The notes under the pieces were generated by a model. It made no database searches and had not been told where the DNA came from. It was given only the letters and a program-made list of their open reading frames with translations. The position numbers were made by a program, and so were the translations under genes. From Aurantimonas coralicida_A (GTDB taxonomy: Bacteria > Pseudomonadota > Alphaproteobacteria > Rhizobiales > Rhizobiaceae): DNA of 64,000 bases. The stretch lies in NCBI RefSeq assembly GCF_036016755.1, contig NZ_JAYXIH010000016.1, positions 1-64,000 on the forward strand, read 5' to 3'. Of this stretch, positions 55,029 to 63,191 are shown in pieces (position 1 is the first letter of the stretch; every line of letters starts with the position of its first letter).

Positions 55029-55117
55029 GGAGGGTGTTTAGCCGGTCCGAACGCCGTCGAAAAGCGTTGGCCGCGCGCCCGTGAGGACAATGCCGACCGG
55101 GATCGGCCGAATAGCCC

Positions 55118-55146
55118 TTGTGCGACCGGGTAAGTCTTGTTACATG
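55118..55146 (+). promoter_or_regulatory. Possible tRNA-Leu promoter
   Basis: TTGTGC (55118-55123) and TACATG (55141-55146) with a 17-nt spacer lie about 41 nt before the tRNA. Box quality is moderate. Confidence 0.3.
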
Positions 55147-55186
55147 CCCGCCACCGATGGCCTCGCGCCCTTGGTAGACACGGCGT

Positions 55187-55271
55187 GCGGTCGTGGCGGA
55201 ATTGGTAGACGCGCAGCGTTGAGGTCGCTGTGGGGCAACCCGTGGAAGTTCGAGTCTTCTCGACCGCACCA
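55187..55271 (+). tRNA. tRNA-Leu (anticodon GAG)
   Basis: The 85-nt sequence folds as a class II tRNA. GCGGTCG (55187-55193) pairs with CGACCGC (55261-55267). The anticodon loop TTGAGGT has GAG at 55221-55223 within a CAGCG/CGCTG stem. A long variable arm (TGGGGCAACCCG) is followed by the T loop (TTCGAGT). CCA is encoded (55269-55271). The tyrosine-recombinase remnant begins 116 nt later. Confidence 0.97.
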
Positions 55272-55386
55272 GCCTTTCTCATTGGAAATGTTCGAGTTTG
55301 GCATCTACGCCGAAGGCCGATTGCATTTTCCCACCAGTTGCATCGAATTTTGCGCCACACGCTTTCAAAATGAAGGCCTGCAGACG

Positions 55387-55623
55387 ATGGCCTCGTTCCT
55401 TAAGCGGCGCGGGATGCGGTGGATATTCCACTTCTTTCGGCGTGTACCCCCTGACATCGTTGATTTGGTGGGTTTTTCCTTCTGGGAACGATCTCTCAGA
55501 ACCAGTGACGAACAGGCTGCTGCGATAAAGGCGCGAACCTTGGCAGTGGGGACTGACGAAGTCATTAGCCAGCCCCGTACAGACGAGATAACGGTTGATC
55601 GATCTTGGCCGGCCAGTTCGTAG
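55387..55623 (+). pseudogene. Truncated tyrosine recombinase/integrase N-terminus (remnant)
   Basis: The 78-codon frame starts MASFLKRRGMRWIFHFF, then RRVPPDIVDLVG and RSLRTSDEQAAAIKARTLAVG. This is the pattern of the N-terminal domain (DUF6538-like) of tyrosine integrases: R-RG-W-F-RRVP-DL--L-G---RSL-T-D---A---A. The SAM-like and catalytic domains are missing; a stop codon follows an unrelated tail. The position just behind a tRNA-Leu 3' end and a lower GC content in 55272-55640 support an integration scar. Assignment is by pattern, not by alignment. Confidence 0.6.
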
Positions 55624-55640
55624 CGTTGTTTTGCGAGACA

Positions 55641-56405
55641 TCAGCCGAGCGCCGCGACGACGGCGGCAACGATGCCGAGATATCCGTTCGCCTCCCAGGC
55701 CGAGCGGCCGATGAAGAGCCCGTCAATGTTGTCGCGGCGCGCGAGGTCCACGCAATTGCCGGGATTGACGCTGCCGCCATAGAGCACGGGCAGCGGGCGG
55801 CCGATCAGCGATGCGACCAGCGCCTTGACGTTCGCCTGCTGATCGTCGGCAAAGTCGGGATCGGCCGGCGTCCCCCCTTCGCCGATCGACCAGACCGGTT
55901 CGTAGGCCAAGATCACCTCGGCGCCCTCGGTCCATTCCACCTTCGACAGCGCCGCCTCAGTCTGTCGCTTGAGGACGGCGGCCGTTTGGCGGGCTTCGTA
56001 TTCGGCGCGGGTGTCGCCGATACAAACGAGGGCCGTGAGCCCATGATGGACTGCGGCGGCCGTCTTCAGCCCCACCGTCTCGTCGCTCTCGTTGAAGAAT
56101 GTCCGCCGTTCGCTGTGGCCGATCTCGACGAGGGTCCCGCCAGCATCCGCGACGTGGATCGGGGAAATCTCGCCCGTCCATGGGCCGGAATCCTGCCAAT
56201 GGACGTTCTGGGCGCCGACTGTGACACACGTGCCTTTGAGGGCTTCGGCGACCTGCGTCAGCACGGTGAAGGGCGGGATGACGAAGAGACGCGCGGCGTC
56301 ACTTCCGGCCCAGTGGGACGAACGCAGAATATCGCAGAAGGCCGACGCCTCCGCGCGGGTCTTGTTCATCTTCCAGCTGGTGCCGATGAAGGGTCGGGTC
56401 GCCAT
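55641..56405 (-). CDS. eryH: Triosephosphate isomerase paralogue, EryH/TpiA2-like
   Basis: The 254-residue TIM-barrel protein has N-Lys in GTSWKMNKT, the catalytic His in IGHSERRTFF, the catalytic Glu in LAYEPVWSIGEGGTP, and the phosphate loop LYGGSVNPGN. It differs from glycolytic TPI in the short AYEPVWSIG loop and its context. In Brucella and mycobacteria a second TPI next to rpiB and eryC isomerises tetrulose phosphate. AAGGAGC lies 7 nt before ATG 56405. It follows the eryC-like gene after 65 nt. Confidence 0.85.
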   Translation of the reverse strand: MATRPFIGTSWKMNKTRAEASAFCDILRSSHWAGSDAARLFVIPPFTVLTQVAEALKGTCVTVGAQNVHWQDSGPWTGEISPIHVADAGGTLVEIGHSERRTFFNESDETVGLKTAAAVHHGLTALVCIGDTRAEYEARQTAAVLKRQTEAALSKVEWTEGAEVILAYEPVWSIGEGGTPADPDFADDQQANVKALVASLIGRPLPVLYGGSVNPGNCVDLARRDNIDGLFIGRSAWEANGYLGIVAAVVAALG

Positions 56406-56470
56406 GGAGATGCTCCTTGAGGACTGTCGCCGAAGGCGATCGTGACAGGCAGAACGCGGATGAAGGCGGT

Positions 56471-57400
56471 TCAGGCCGCCTTGGGTCTTCCGACATCGGT
56501 GTGCGAGGACCAGAACGCCACGGACTCGGCCATTGCCGCGACGACCTGGCGATCGGTCGGCTCGCGTTCCCGGAAGGCCAGTTCCAGGCAGAGCTCGTTA
56601 TCCGTACCCCCGCCGGCCCGTATGCTCGCCAGCAACTTGTCCGGTCCGATACGTCCATCCTCGTTATACGCCTTGGTGAAGGGCCAGTGCCCGCCCTTGT
56701 TCATCGAGCTCTGCTTGATGTGGATGATCGGCGAGGCTTTCGCGAACCGCTCCGCCCAAGCGTAGGGATCGGTGTCTGCGGGATCGGGCGAGGACACGTC
56801 GCCATGGTCGATGTCGATCATCGGCTTCAGCGGAATCGGCAGACCGCCTGCGTCGATCCAACGCTGCAACGCGGCGCAATCCTTGAGCGTGTGGCCGAAC
56901 TCGCGGCCAATCGACATCGGCTCCCAGAACATCGAGGTCAGGCCGCGTCGGGCGGCGTGCTCCGCGACCTCGCGCCAACACTCAAGAGCGACCCGCAGCA
57001 GCGCTTCGCGCCGGTCGCGGTCGTCGAAGTCCCGGTAGGTCAGAATGGCGAACTGCGTCCCGATCGCCGGGCAGCCGAGATCGGCGGCGACGTCCGCCAG
57101 GGTCTTGAACCAGTCGACATAGTAGGCGCGCACGCCGGCGTCGGGATGACCGAAATGGTTCAGCCGTCCATAGGGCCCGGTCATCATCGATGTGATGGAG
57201 ACGCCGTTGGCGTCGGCTGCGGCGGCCATCCGCGCTACGATGGGAGAGAGCGTCTTCGCCGGCCAGGACGGGTTGACAAACTCGTGCGTCAACTGGACAT
57301 GACCGATGCCGATCTCCGCGGCGATGATCGCGATCAGGTCTTCCGGGTCGGCAAAGCGGTTGACCAGAGGGTTTGTGCTGATCGATAGGGTGAAGGGCAT
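56471..57400 (-). CDS. eryC: Sugar-phosphate isomerase/epimerase (TIM barrel), EryC-like
   Basis: The 309-residue protein is a xylose-isomerase-like TIM barrel with metal-site residues in FWEPMSIGREFG, MIDIDHGDV, IIHIKQSS and ELAFRERE. Length and layout fit EryC of the erythritol pathway, one of three isomerases that lead from tetrulose phosphate to erythrose-4-phosphate. It is first in the minus-strand pair with the TPI paralogue and divergent from the rpiB gene. Identification by pattern and context. Confidence 0.78.
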   Translation of the reverse strand: MPFTLSISTNPLVNRFADPEDLIAIIAAEIGIGHVQLTHEFVNPSWPAKTLSPIVARMAAAADANGVSITSMMTGPYGRLNHFGHPDAGVRAYYVDWFKTLADVAADLGCPAIGTQFAILTYRDFDDRDRREALLRVALECWREVAEHAARRGLTSMFWEPMSIGREFGHTLKDCAALQRWIDAGGLPIPLKPMIDIDHGDVSSPDPADTDPYAWAERFAKASPIIHIKQSSMNKGGHWPFTKAYNEDGRIGPDKLLASIRAGGGTDNELCLELAFREREPTDRQVVAAMAESVAFWSSHTDVGRPKAA

Positions 57401-57479
57401 GGAAGCTTCTTCGTAACGGGTGGTTGGAACCGGGCAAAAGCACTGGCGCCCGTGCGATATGAAAAACTATGCATGTGCC

Positions 57480-57491
57480 GCAATATTTTGC
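57480..57491. promoter_or_regulatory. Possible SorC-type operator between eryC- and rpiB-like genes
   Basis: GCAA-TATT-TTGC forms a symmetric element in the AT-rich core of the 225-bp divergent region. SorC/DeoR regulators often bind TTTGCAA-like half-sites, and a SorC gene is the second gene on the plus strand. Weak evidence. Confidence 0.3.
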
Positions 57492-57625
57492 AATTTTCCT
57501 TCCGGTGACCTAGCATCTTTCTCGATGTTTCGGCGCTGTCGCCCGCGTGGACCAACCATCCGGCGATGGGGATGGCGCGGGCTGCGCTTTCTGTCGGGCC
57601 TCGAACGGTGAAGAAGGAAACGCAT

Positions 57626-58087
57626 ATGAAGATCATCATCGGCGGTGATGGCGCGGGGCAACCGCTGGTCAAGGCGGTTGCCGCGTATCTTCGGACCCGC
57701 GAGGACGTGGAATTCGACGACGCCAGCGCGGCGCCTGCAAACGCCGACGAGCGCTACGCCGCGACCTCCGAGCGGATCGCCATGGCGATTCTCGACGGCG
57801 CATACGACCGCGGAATCTTGTGTTGCGGAACCGGGATCGGCGTCTGCATCTCGGCCAACAAGGTGCCCGGCATTCGCGCGGCGCTGACCCACGACACCTA
57901 TTCGGCCGAGCGCGCCGTCAAGAGCAACAACGCGCAGATTATCACCATGGGCGCTCGCGTGATCGGACCGGAGCTCGCCAAGGCGATCGTCGAGAAGTTC
58001 CTGGATTCGGAGTTCGATCCGCAGAGTTCTTCGGGTGCCAACGTCGCCGCCATGAACTCGCTCGACGACAAGTACCACGCGCGCTGA
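57626..58087 (+). CDS. eryI: Ribose-5-phosphate isomerase B-family enzyme, EryI-like
   Basis: The 153-residue protein has the LacAB/RpiB motifs: an N-terminal IIIGGDGAGQPL with phosphate-binding Asp, GILCCGTGIGVCISANKVPGIRAAL with catalytic Cys, and SNNAQIITMGARVIG. In erythritol pathways this enzyme makes D-erythrose-4-phosphate. The pairing with a TPI paralogue is diagnostic. Start ATG 57626 has AAGAAGGAAA upstream. Confidence 0.87.
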   Translation: MKIIIGGDGAGQPLVKAVAAYLRTREDVEFDDASAAPANADERYAATSERIAMAILDGAYDRGILCCGTGIGVCISANKVPGIRAALTHDTYSAERAVKSNNAQIITMGARVIGPELAKAIVEKFLDSEFDPQSSSGANVAAMNSLDDKYHAR

Positions 58088-58180
58088 GCACGCATTATCG
58101 ACACTGTGGCGGACAGATTGCGACGTGGAAGCCCCGCGGTTCGGTCCGCCGCTGAAACGCCTTGGAACCAGGAGGACGCC

Positions 58181-59161
58181 GTGCTGAACGAGGCGCCACA
58201 TCGCCACGACGAAAATGGGGAGGCCGGTCTCGCGGCGCGTGCGGCGTGGCTCTATTTTTCCGGCGGCATGACGCAGGGCCAGATCGCCAAGCGGCTCGGC
58301 GTCACCAGCATCAAGGCGCACCGGCTGATCGCGCGCGCCAACCGCGATGGCCTGGTGCGGGTATTCGTCGATGCGGAGGTGGCCGAGTGCCTTGACCTGG
58401 AGGAGACGATTCGCCAGCGCTTTGGTCTCGACTTCTGCAGCGTAGCGCCGGATCTCGGCGAAGAGACGCCGCTTCCTCTCAGGGCGCTCGGCATCGCCGG
58501 CGCCAACTTCCTGAAAAACGAGATCGAGCGCGGCGAGCACGCCCTCATCGGCGTCGGCCATGGCCGCACGCTCGCCGCCGCGGTCAACGCCATGCCGGCA
58601 GTGGCGACCGGACGGACCCGCTTCGTCTCGGTGCTCGGCGGCTTTACCCGCCGTTTCGCCGCCAACCCCTACGATGTCATTCACCGCCTGGCCGAGAAGA
58701 CCGGCGCTGAAGCCTTTCAAATCCCGCTGCCGACCTTTGCCAATACCGCCGAGGACAAGGCGGTACTTCTCAGCCAGCCTGGCGTCGCGGAAGTGTTCGA
58801 TCTGGCCTGTTCGGCGCCTTTGGTCTTTGCCGGCATCGGCGATGTGACCGAGGATGCATTCCTGTTCGCCAACAGCATGGTCGGCACCGACGAGATCGGC
58901 GAGATTCGCGCGGGCAGGGCGGTCGGCGAACTTCTCGGCCACTACTTCAATTCCGACGGCCAACCGGTCGCGGAAGCTGTCAGCGCCCGGGCGCTGTCCC
59001 CGACATTGGCTCATCTTAGCGCATCCCGCGTCGTCGCCCTTGCCGGTGGCGCCGATAAGGTTTCCCCGACCCTCGCTCTCCTGCGCAGCGGCTTTCTCGA
59101 CGGCTTGGTGACCGACGAGATCACCGCTCGCGCGATCCTGGCAAAGGGCGGCGAGCGGTGA
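58181..59161 (+). CDS. SorC-family transcriptional regulator (first copy), GTG start
   Basis: GTG 58181 lies 6 nt after CCAGGAGG and gives 326 residues. An N-terminal HTH (about 18-62, ARAAWLYFSGGMTQGQIAKRLGVTSIKAHRLI) is followed by the sugar-binding domain, with EHALIGVGHGRTLAAAV, RFVSVLGG and VFAGIGD. It resembles EryD in type and context: 93 nt behind the eryI-like gene. The inducer should be an intermediate such as a sugar phosphate. Convergent with the kinase gene. Confidence 0.85.
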   Translation: MLNEAPHRHDENGEAGLAARAAWLYFSGGMTQGQIAKRLGVTSIKAHRLIARANRDGLVRVFVDAEVAECLDLEETIRQRFGLDFCSVAPDLGEETPLPLRALGIAGANFLKNEIERGEHALIGVGHGRTLAAAVNAMPAVATGRTRFVSVLGGFTRRFAANPYDVIHRLAEKTGAEAFQIPLPTFANTAEDKAVLLSQPGVAEVFDLACSAPLVFAGIGDVTEDAFLFANSMVGTDEIGEIRAGRAVGELLGHYFNSDGQPVAEAVSARALSPTLAHLSASRVVALAGGADKVSPTLALLRSGFLDGLVTDEITARAILAKGGER

Positions 59162-59171
59162 CCGCGATACC

Positions 59172-60677
59172 TCATCGCCCATCGATCATGCCGCGCCCAT
59201 ACGCTCTCGTGTCCGCATAGATTCGCCCCTGACGCGCGCATAGCGACTTCCACTGGGAGGCGAATTCGGGTCGGGGATAGACCGTCTGGTCGATCGCCGT
59301 CATCGCCGCGGCGGCGGTCGGGTAGTTGGGGAACCAGCCAGCGCCGACGGCCGCGACGATGCCGGCGCCGAGCGCCGAGGCTTCCACCGTGCGACTGCGC
59401 TCGACCGGCAGGCCGGCGGCGTCGGCAAGCATCTGCAGCCAGAGCCGGCTTTGCGCTCCGCCGCCGATCGCGCGGATTCGCTCAAGCGCCAGCCCCTCAG
59501 CGGCCATCGCCTGGATCCCGCGGGTGATTTCGGCGGTCAGAGCCTCGAGCGCCGCGCGATAGAAATGCGCCCGCCCGTGATTGGCCGAAAGGCCGACGAT
59601 CGCCGCGCGGGCGGCCGGGTCCCAATGCGGGTTCATGACGCCGATAATGTGCGGCGTCATGGTCAGTCCCTGCGAGCCGATCGGCAGCTGGGCCGCAGCC
59701 TCCTCCAATCGATCGAAGGCCCCGGGATCGTCGCGCCCCTCGGCGAAATTGTCCACGACCCAATTGACGAAGAAGGCGCCGGCCTTTTGTAGTGCTTCGA
59801 GGAAATAGCCCTCGCCGGTCGGGGCCGTCATCGTGCGCCAGTGCAGGTCGGTCGCCGGCGTTGGGGAATACACCCCGGTGACCGTCGCGGTGCCGAGATT
59901 GAGATAGACCGTCCCGGGCTCCATGGCATTGGTGCCGAGGCCGGCGCATTGGCCGTCGCCGCCTCCGGCAAAGACCGGGGTGCCGGGCCGCAGGCCGGTT
60001 TGTTGCGATGCCGCATCGGTGATGGCGCCGACACGACTGCCCGGCTTCAACAGATCGGGGAGCTGCCGCCGCCCCACGCCGACACTGTCGAGAATGCGGT
60101 CGGACCAGTCCATCGCCGTGATGTCGAAAATGCCGAAGGGGTCGGCGCTCGACCAGCTCGCGGCCTTGCGGCCGGTCAGGCGCCCGGTCAGGAAGGCGTG
60201 GACGTCGACGATGTGCCGTGCCGCGTCGAGAATGGCCGGGTCGTTCCGCCGCAACCAGTCCAGCCGGTAGACGACGGGGATCGTGTCCACCGGCTTGCCG
60301 GTCGTGCGGTGCAGCCAGTCGCGGCCCATTTGGTCGGCATAGGCGGCATAGCTGCCGATCGAACGCTCGTCGAGCCAAACCATCGCCGGGCGCAGCGCGC
60401 ATCCGTCCGCATCGAGAAAGGCCACCGTCTCGCGCTGGTTGGAAATCGCTACCGCGTCCACCGTATCGGCGCCGACTGCGGCGACCGCCGTGCTCACCGA
60501 AACCGTCAGCGCGTCCCACCAGTCTTCGCAGTCCTGCTCCGCGTAGCCCGGCTGCGGCGTCGACAACGCGATGGTCGCGCGTCCTTCCGCGACCGCGCGC
60601 CCGTCTTCGTCCCAGACGATCGCCTTGGTGCTCTGGGTCGAACTGTCGATGCCGATGACATGCCGTTTCCGGGCCAT
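59172..60677 (-). CDS. FGGY-family carbohydrate kinase
   Basis: The 501-residue protein has two actin-like domains: phosphate-1 motif GIDSSTQSTKAIVWD at the N-terminus, QRETVAFLDADG, GGGDGQCAGLGTNAM with the catalytic Asp, and the adenosine motif IRAIGGGAQSRLWLQMLAD. Family members phosphorylate ketoses or polyols (xylulose, erythritol, glycerol). In this cluster it should supply the phosphorylated polyol for the AraM-type dehydrogenase. Substrate unproven. It is behind the second SorC gene, same strand, gap 79 nt. Confidence 0.9.
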   Translation of the reverse strand: MARKRHVIGIDSSTQSTKAIVWDEDGRAVAEGRATIALSTPQPGYAEQDCEDWWDALTVSVSTAVAAVGADTVDAVAISNQRETVAFLDADGCALRPAMVWLDERSIGSYAAYADQMGRDWLHRTTGKPVDTIPVVYRLDWLRRNDPAILDAARHIVDVHAFLTGRLTGRKAASWSSADPFGIFDITAMDWSDRILDSVGVGRRQLPDLLKPGSRVGAITDAASQQTGLRPGTPVFAGGGDGQCAGLGTNAMEPGTVYLNLGTATVTGVYSPTPATDLHWRTMTAPTGEGYFLEALQKAGAFFVNWVVDNFAEGRDDPGAFDRLEEAAAQLPIGSQGLTMTPHIIGVMNPHWDPAARAAIVGLSANHGRAHFYRAALEALTAEITRGIQAMAAEGLALERIRAIGGGAQSRLWLQMLADAAGLPVERSRTVEASALGAGIVAAVGAGWFPNYPTAAAAMTAIDQTVYPRPEFASQWKSLCARQGRIYADTRAYGRGMIDGR

Positions 60678-60756
60678 TTTTCCTCCTCACGCAGAGCCGG
60701 CATCGCATCCTCCCGAACGCCGCCGGACCTGGCGCCTGATCGCGCTCCGTCGCCCC

Positions 60757-61743
60757 TCAGCCCGATTCCAGCAGAGCGGTCGCTGTATCGGAGTCGGTGA
60801 CAAGGTGGGTCGCGTATCCCCCGTTGAGCGCCGCCAGAAGGGCATCGCGCTTGGCCGGCCCTCCGGCCAGGCATAGGCGAAACGGAACGCTTTTCAGATC
60901 GGCGAGCGAAATCCCGACGATGCCGTCATCGATCGGGCAGGGGACCGGGGCGCCGGCCGCGTCGATCAGGCGGCCGATGATCACGGCCTTGGCGCGCCCT
61001 TCGGATTGAATCTGCCGCAAGGCAACCGGATCGAGCATGTCGCTTTCGGCGAAGGTGCTTTTCCGACCGAGTTCGCCGACGCCGAACACGACCTTCGTCG
61101 CCGATCGGATCAGCGCGAACTGCCGTTCCAGAGACGGTTCGGCGAGAAGCCGGTCGCGCAGGTCTCGGCTCGACAGCACGGCGGGCGCGTGCAGGTTGAC
61201 GCAGCGGGCACCGAGCTGGTTGGCCAACAGCGTCGTGCACAGCTCCGGCGAGAAATCGGCTGAACTCGCCGAGCTGCCGGACACCTGGACGATGGTCAGG
61301 TCCGGTATTCGGCTGGCCTCGGTGGCCCGCGCCGCCGCAAGGATCGTGCGGCCCCAGGCGACGCCGATAATGTCGCCGGGCTCCAGAACGTCGGCCAGCA
61401 CCCGTGCCCCCGCGGCGCCGATGCGTTGTTCTGCGGGGTGGTTTGGCAGAGCGGGAACGACAGTTGCCGCAACCAGCGCAAACCGCTTCGCCAGCGCCTT
61501 GGACAAAGCCGTGCGTGCGACGGCCGCGCTGTCCACCCGAATGGTTACCCGACCGCTTCTCCGCGCTTCCTGCAGGTAGTTGGCTATACTCGCCCGCGAA
61601 ACACCGAGGCGAGCGGCGACCGCGGCCTGGGTCAGCTCGTCGACATAGTAGAGCCACGCGGCCCAGGTCACGACGTCGTCGAACTCCGGCGGCGGCTTTG
61701 GCGTCCCGCGACTCGGGCCGTGAAGGGTTGCAGGCTGATCCAT
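60757..61743 (-). CDS. SorC-family transcriptional regulator (second copy)
   Basis: The start at ATG 61743 (MDQPATLHG) gives 328 residues; the longer ATG 61791 lies inside the operator-like repeat and is disfavoured. The HTH (about 32-68, AAWLYYVDELTQAAVAARLGVSRASIANYL) precedes a SorC sugar-binding domain with GDIIGVAWGRTILAAA, VQVSGSS and CLAGGPAKRDALLAALNGGYATHLVTD. Divergent from araM and upstream of the kinase, so it likely controls both and itself. Confidence 0.87.
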   Translation of the reverse strand: MDQPATLHGPSRGTPKPPPEFDDVVTWAAWLYYVDELTQAAVAARLGVSRASIANYLQEARRSGRVTIRVDSAAVARTALSKALAKRFALVAATVVPALPNHPAEQRIGAAGARVLADVLEPGDIIGVAWGRTILAAARATEASRIPDLTIVQVSGSSASSADFSPELCTTLLANQLGARCVNLHAPAVLSSRDLRDRLLAEPSLERQFALIRSATKVVFGVGELGRKSTFAESDMLDPVALRQIQSEGRAKAVIIGRLIDAAGAPVPCPIDDGIVGISLADLKSVPFRLCLAGGPAKRDALLAALNGGYATHLVTDSDTATALLESG

Positions 61744-61770
61744 CCGGTCGAAAATGCCATGTCTCTGACT

Positions 61771-61803
61771 TTTGTCAAACGGTTCTGTCATCTGTTTGAC
61801 AAA
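61771..61803. promoter_or_regulatory. Perfect inverted repeat operator between sorC2 and araM
   Basis: TTTGTCAAAC (61771-61780) and GTTTGACAAA (61794-61803) are exact reverse complements with a 13-nt spacer, so half-sites are 23 bp apart on centre. Each arm contains TTGACA on one strand, a consensus -35 hexamer, pointing outward to sorC2 and araM. A SorC multimer bound here would cover both promoters. Confidence 0.75.
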
Positions 61804-61844
61804 TGCGAAACGTCGGTGTCAGATGTCGATAAATGGGAGGCGAC

Positions 61845-63191
61845 ATGTCGGAGATCCGGGAGCCACGTTCCGTCGACGATGAGCGGAATTGGACGTCGCT
61901 CATCGATGAGATCATCGACGGGCGGTGGATCCATCCGGAGACCGGCGCGCCGGCCGCGGTCGATTATGACCGCGTGGTCATCGCAGAGAGTCTGGCGGGA
62001 CGGGAAGCCGAACTCGTTGACGCGATGAATCTCGGCGGCCGGATCGCTCTGATCGCCGACGCGGCGACATTTGCGGCGCTGGGCGATCGTGTCGCAAAGG
62101 CGCTGGTCGGATGGGACGTCACCGTCATCCTGCTCGATGATCCCCATGCGGACATGGCCCATATCGCTGCGCTCAGGCAGCGGCTCACAGGATTCGACGG
62201 CGCCATCGCGGTCGGCTCCGGCACCGTCAACGATCTGGTCAAATACGTCGTCGCGGAAGACAAGCGGCCCTATTGCGTTTTCGGCACCGCCGCCTCCATG
62301 AACGGCTACACCTCCTCGACCGCCTCGATCACGCTGGACAGCGGATTGAAGGTGTCGTTGCCGTCGATCGCGCCGCGCGGCTTCTTCGTCGATCTGGGCG
62401 TGGCGGCGGTGGCGCCGCGGCGACTGGCGGCAGCCGGCTTCGGCGATTGCCTGGCGCGTTCGGTCGCGCAAATCGACTGGTGGATCTCGCACCGGCTGCT
62501 TGGCACCGAATACCAGCAGGTGCCCTACACCATCCAGGAAGCCGATGAGCGCGAACTGAACGCCCGCGCCGCCGGTATAGCGGCCGGAGATGTGGAGGCC
62601 ATCGGCTATCTCTACCGCGTCCTGACGCTGTGCGGCCTCGGAATCGCCTTTACCGGCGTCTCCCATCACGGCTCCATGGGCGAGCATCAGATCTCCCATT
62701 ATATCGACTGTTTTGCCGGCGACCGGCATCCCGGCACGCTGCATGGCGAACAGGTCGGCGTCGCCTCGCTGACCATGGCGCGGTTGCAGCAGCGCATCCT
62801 CGCCTCCGACACGCCGCCGACGGTGCGCCCGACCCGTATCGACGAGGCTGGCATGGTTCGGCGGATGGGCCCCGAGATCGCCGCCCAATGTCTGGAGGAA
62901 TACCGCAAGAAGGCGCTCGACCAGGCGGGCGCGGACCGGCTCAACGCCCGTATGATCGCGATATGGCCGGAGCTTCGCCAGGAATGCCTCGGCTTCGCGA
63001 TCCCGGCGGACGAGATGGAGCGGCTGCTGCGGGCCGCGGGCGGCGCCACCACTGCGGGCGAACTCGGTGTGCCGGTGGATTTCTATCGCGAGGCGGTGCT
63101 CCATTGCCGCGAGATGCGCAATCGCTTTTCGGTCCTCGACATCGCGGACGACGCCGGTCTCCTGGCCGATTTCGCGGCGGGGGAGCGTTGA
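61845..63191 (+). CDS. araM: AraM-type sn-glycerol-1-phosphate dehydrogenase-like enzyme
   Basis: The 448-residue protein is an iron-type alcohol/glycerol dehydrogenase: NAD loop AIAVGSGTVNDLVKYV, FGTAASMNGYTSSTASI, metal ligands in AAGFGDCLAR, HHGSMGEHQISH and LHGEQVGV. The family reduces DHAP to sn-glycerol-1-phosphate. MNGYTS replaces the more usual MDGYTS, which hints at a changed substrate. GGGAGG lies 4 nt before ATG 61845. Context with tetrulose-phosphate isomerases suggests polyol-phosphate oxidation. It overlaps the HAD gene by one base. Confidence 0.85.
   Translation: MSEIREPRSVDDERNWTSLIDEIIDGRWIHPETGAPAAVDYDRVVIAESLAGREAELVDAMNLGGRIALIADAATFAALGDRVAKALVGWDVTVILLDDPHADMAHIAALRQRLTGFDGAIAVGSGTVNDLVKYVVAEDKRPYCVFGTAASMNGYTSSTASITLDSGLKVSLPSIAPRGFFVDLGVAAVAPRRLAAAGFGDCLARSVAQIDWWISHRLLGTEYQQVPYTIQEADERELNARAAGIAAGDVEAIGYLYRVLTLCGLGIAFTGVSHHGSMGEHQISHYIDCFAGDRHPGTLHGEQVGVASLTMARLQQRILASDTPPTVRPTRIDEAGMVRRMGPEIAAQCLEEYRKKALDQAGADRLNARMIAIWPELRQECLGFAIPADEMERLLRAAGGATTAGELGVPVDFYREAVLHCREMRNRFSVLDIADDAGLLADFAAGER

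Noticed and set aside
55272..55640. Attachment-site direct repeat of the tRNA-Leu 3' end
   Set aside because: No second copy of the tRNA 3' sequence is visible in this stretch or elsewhere in the window.
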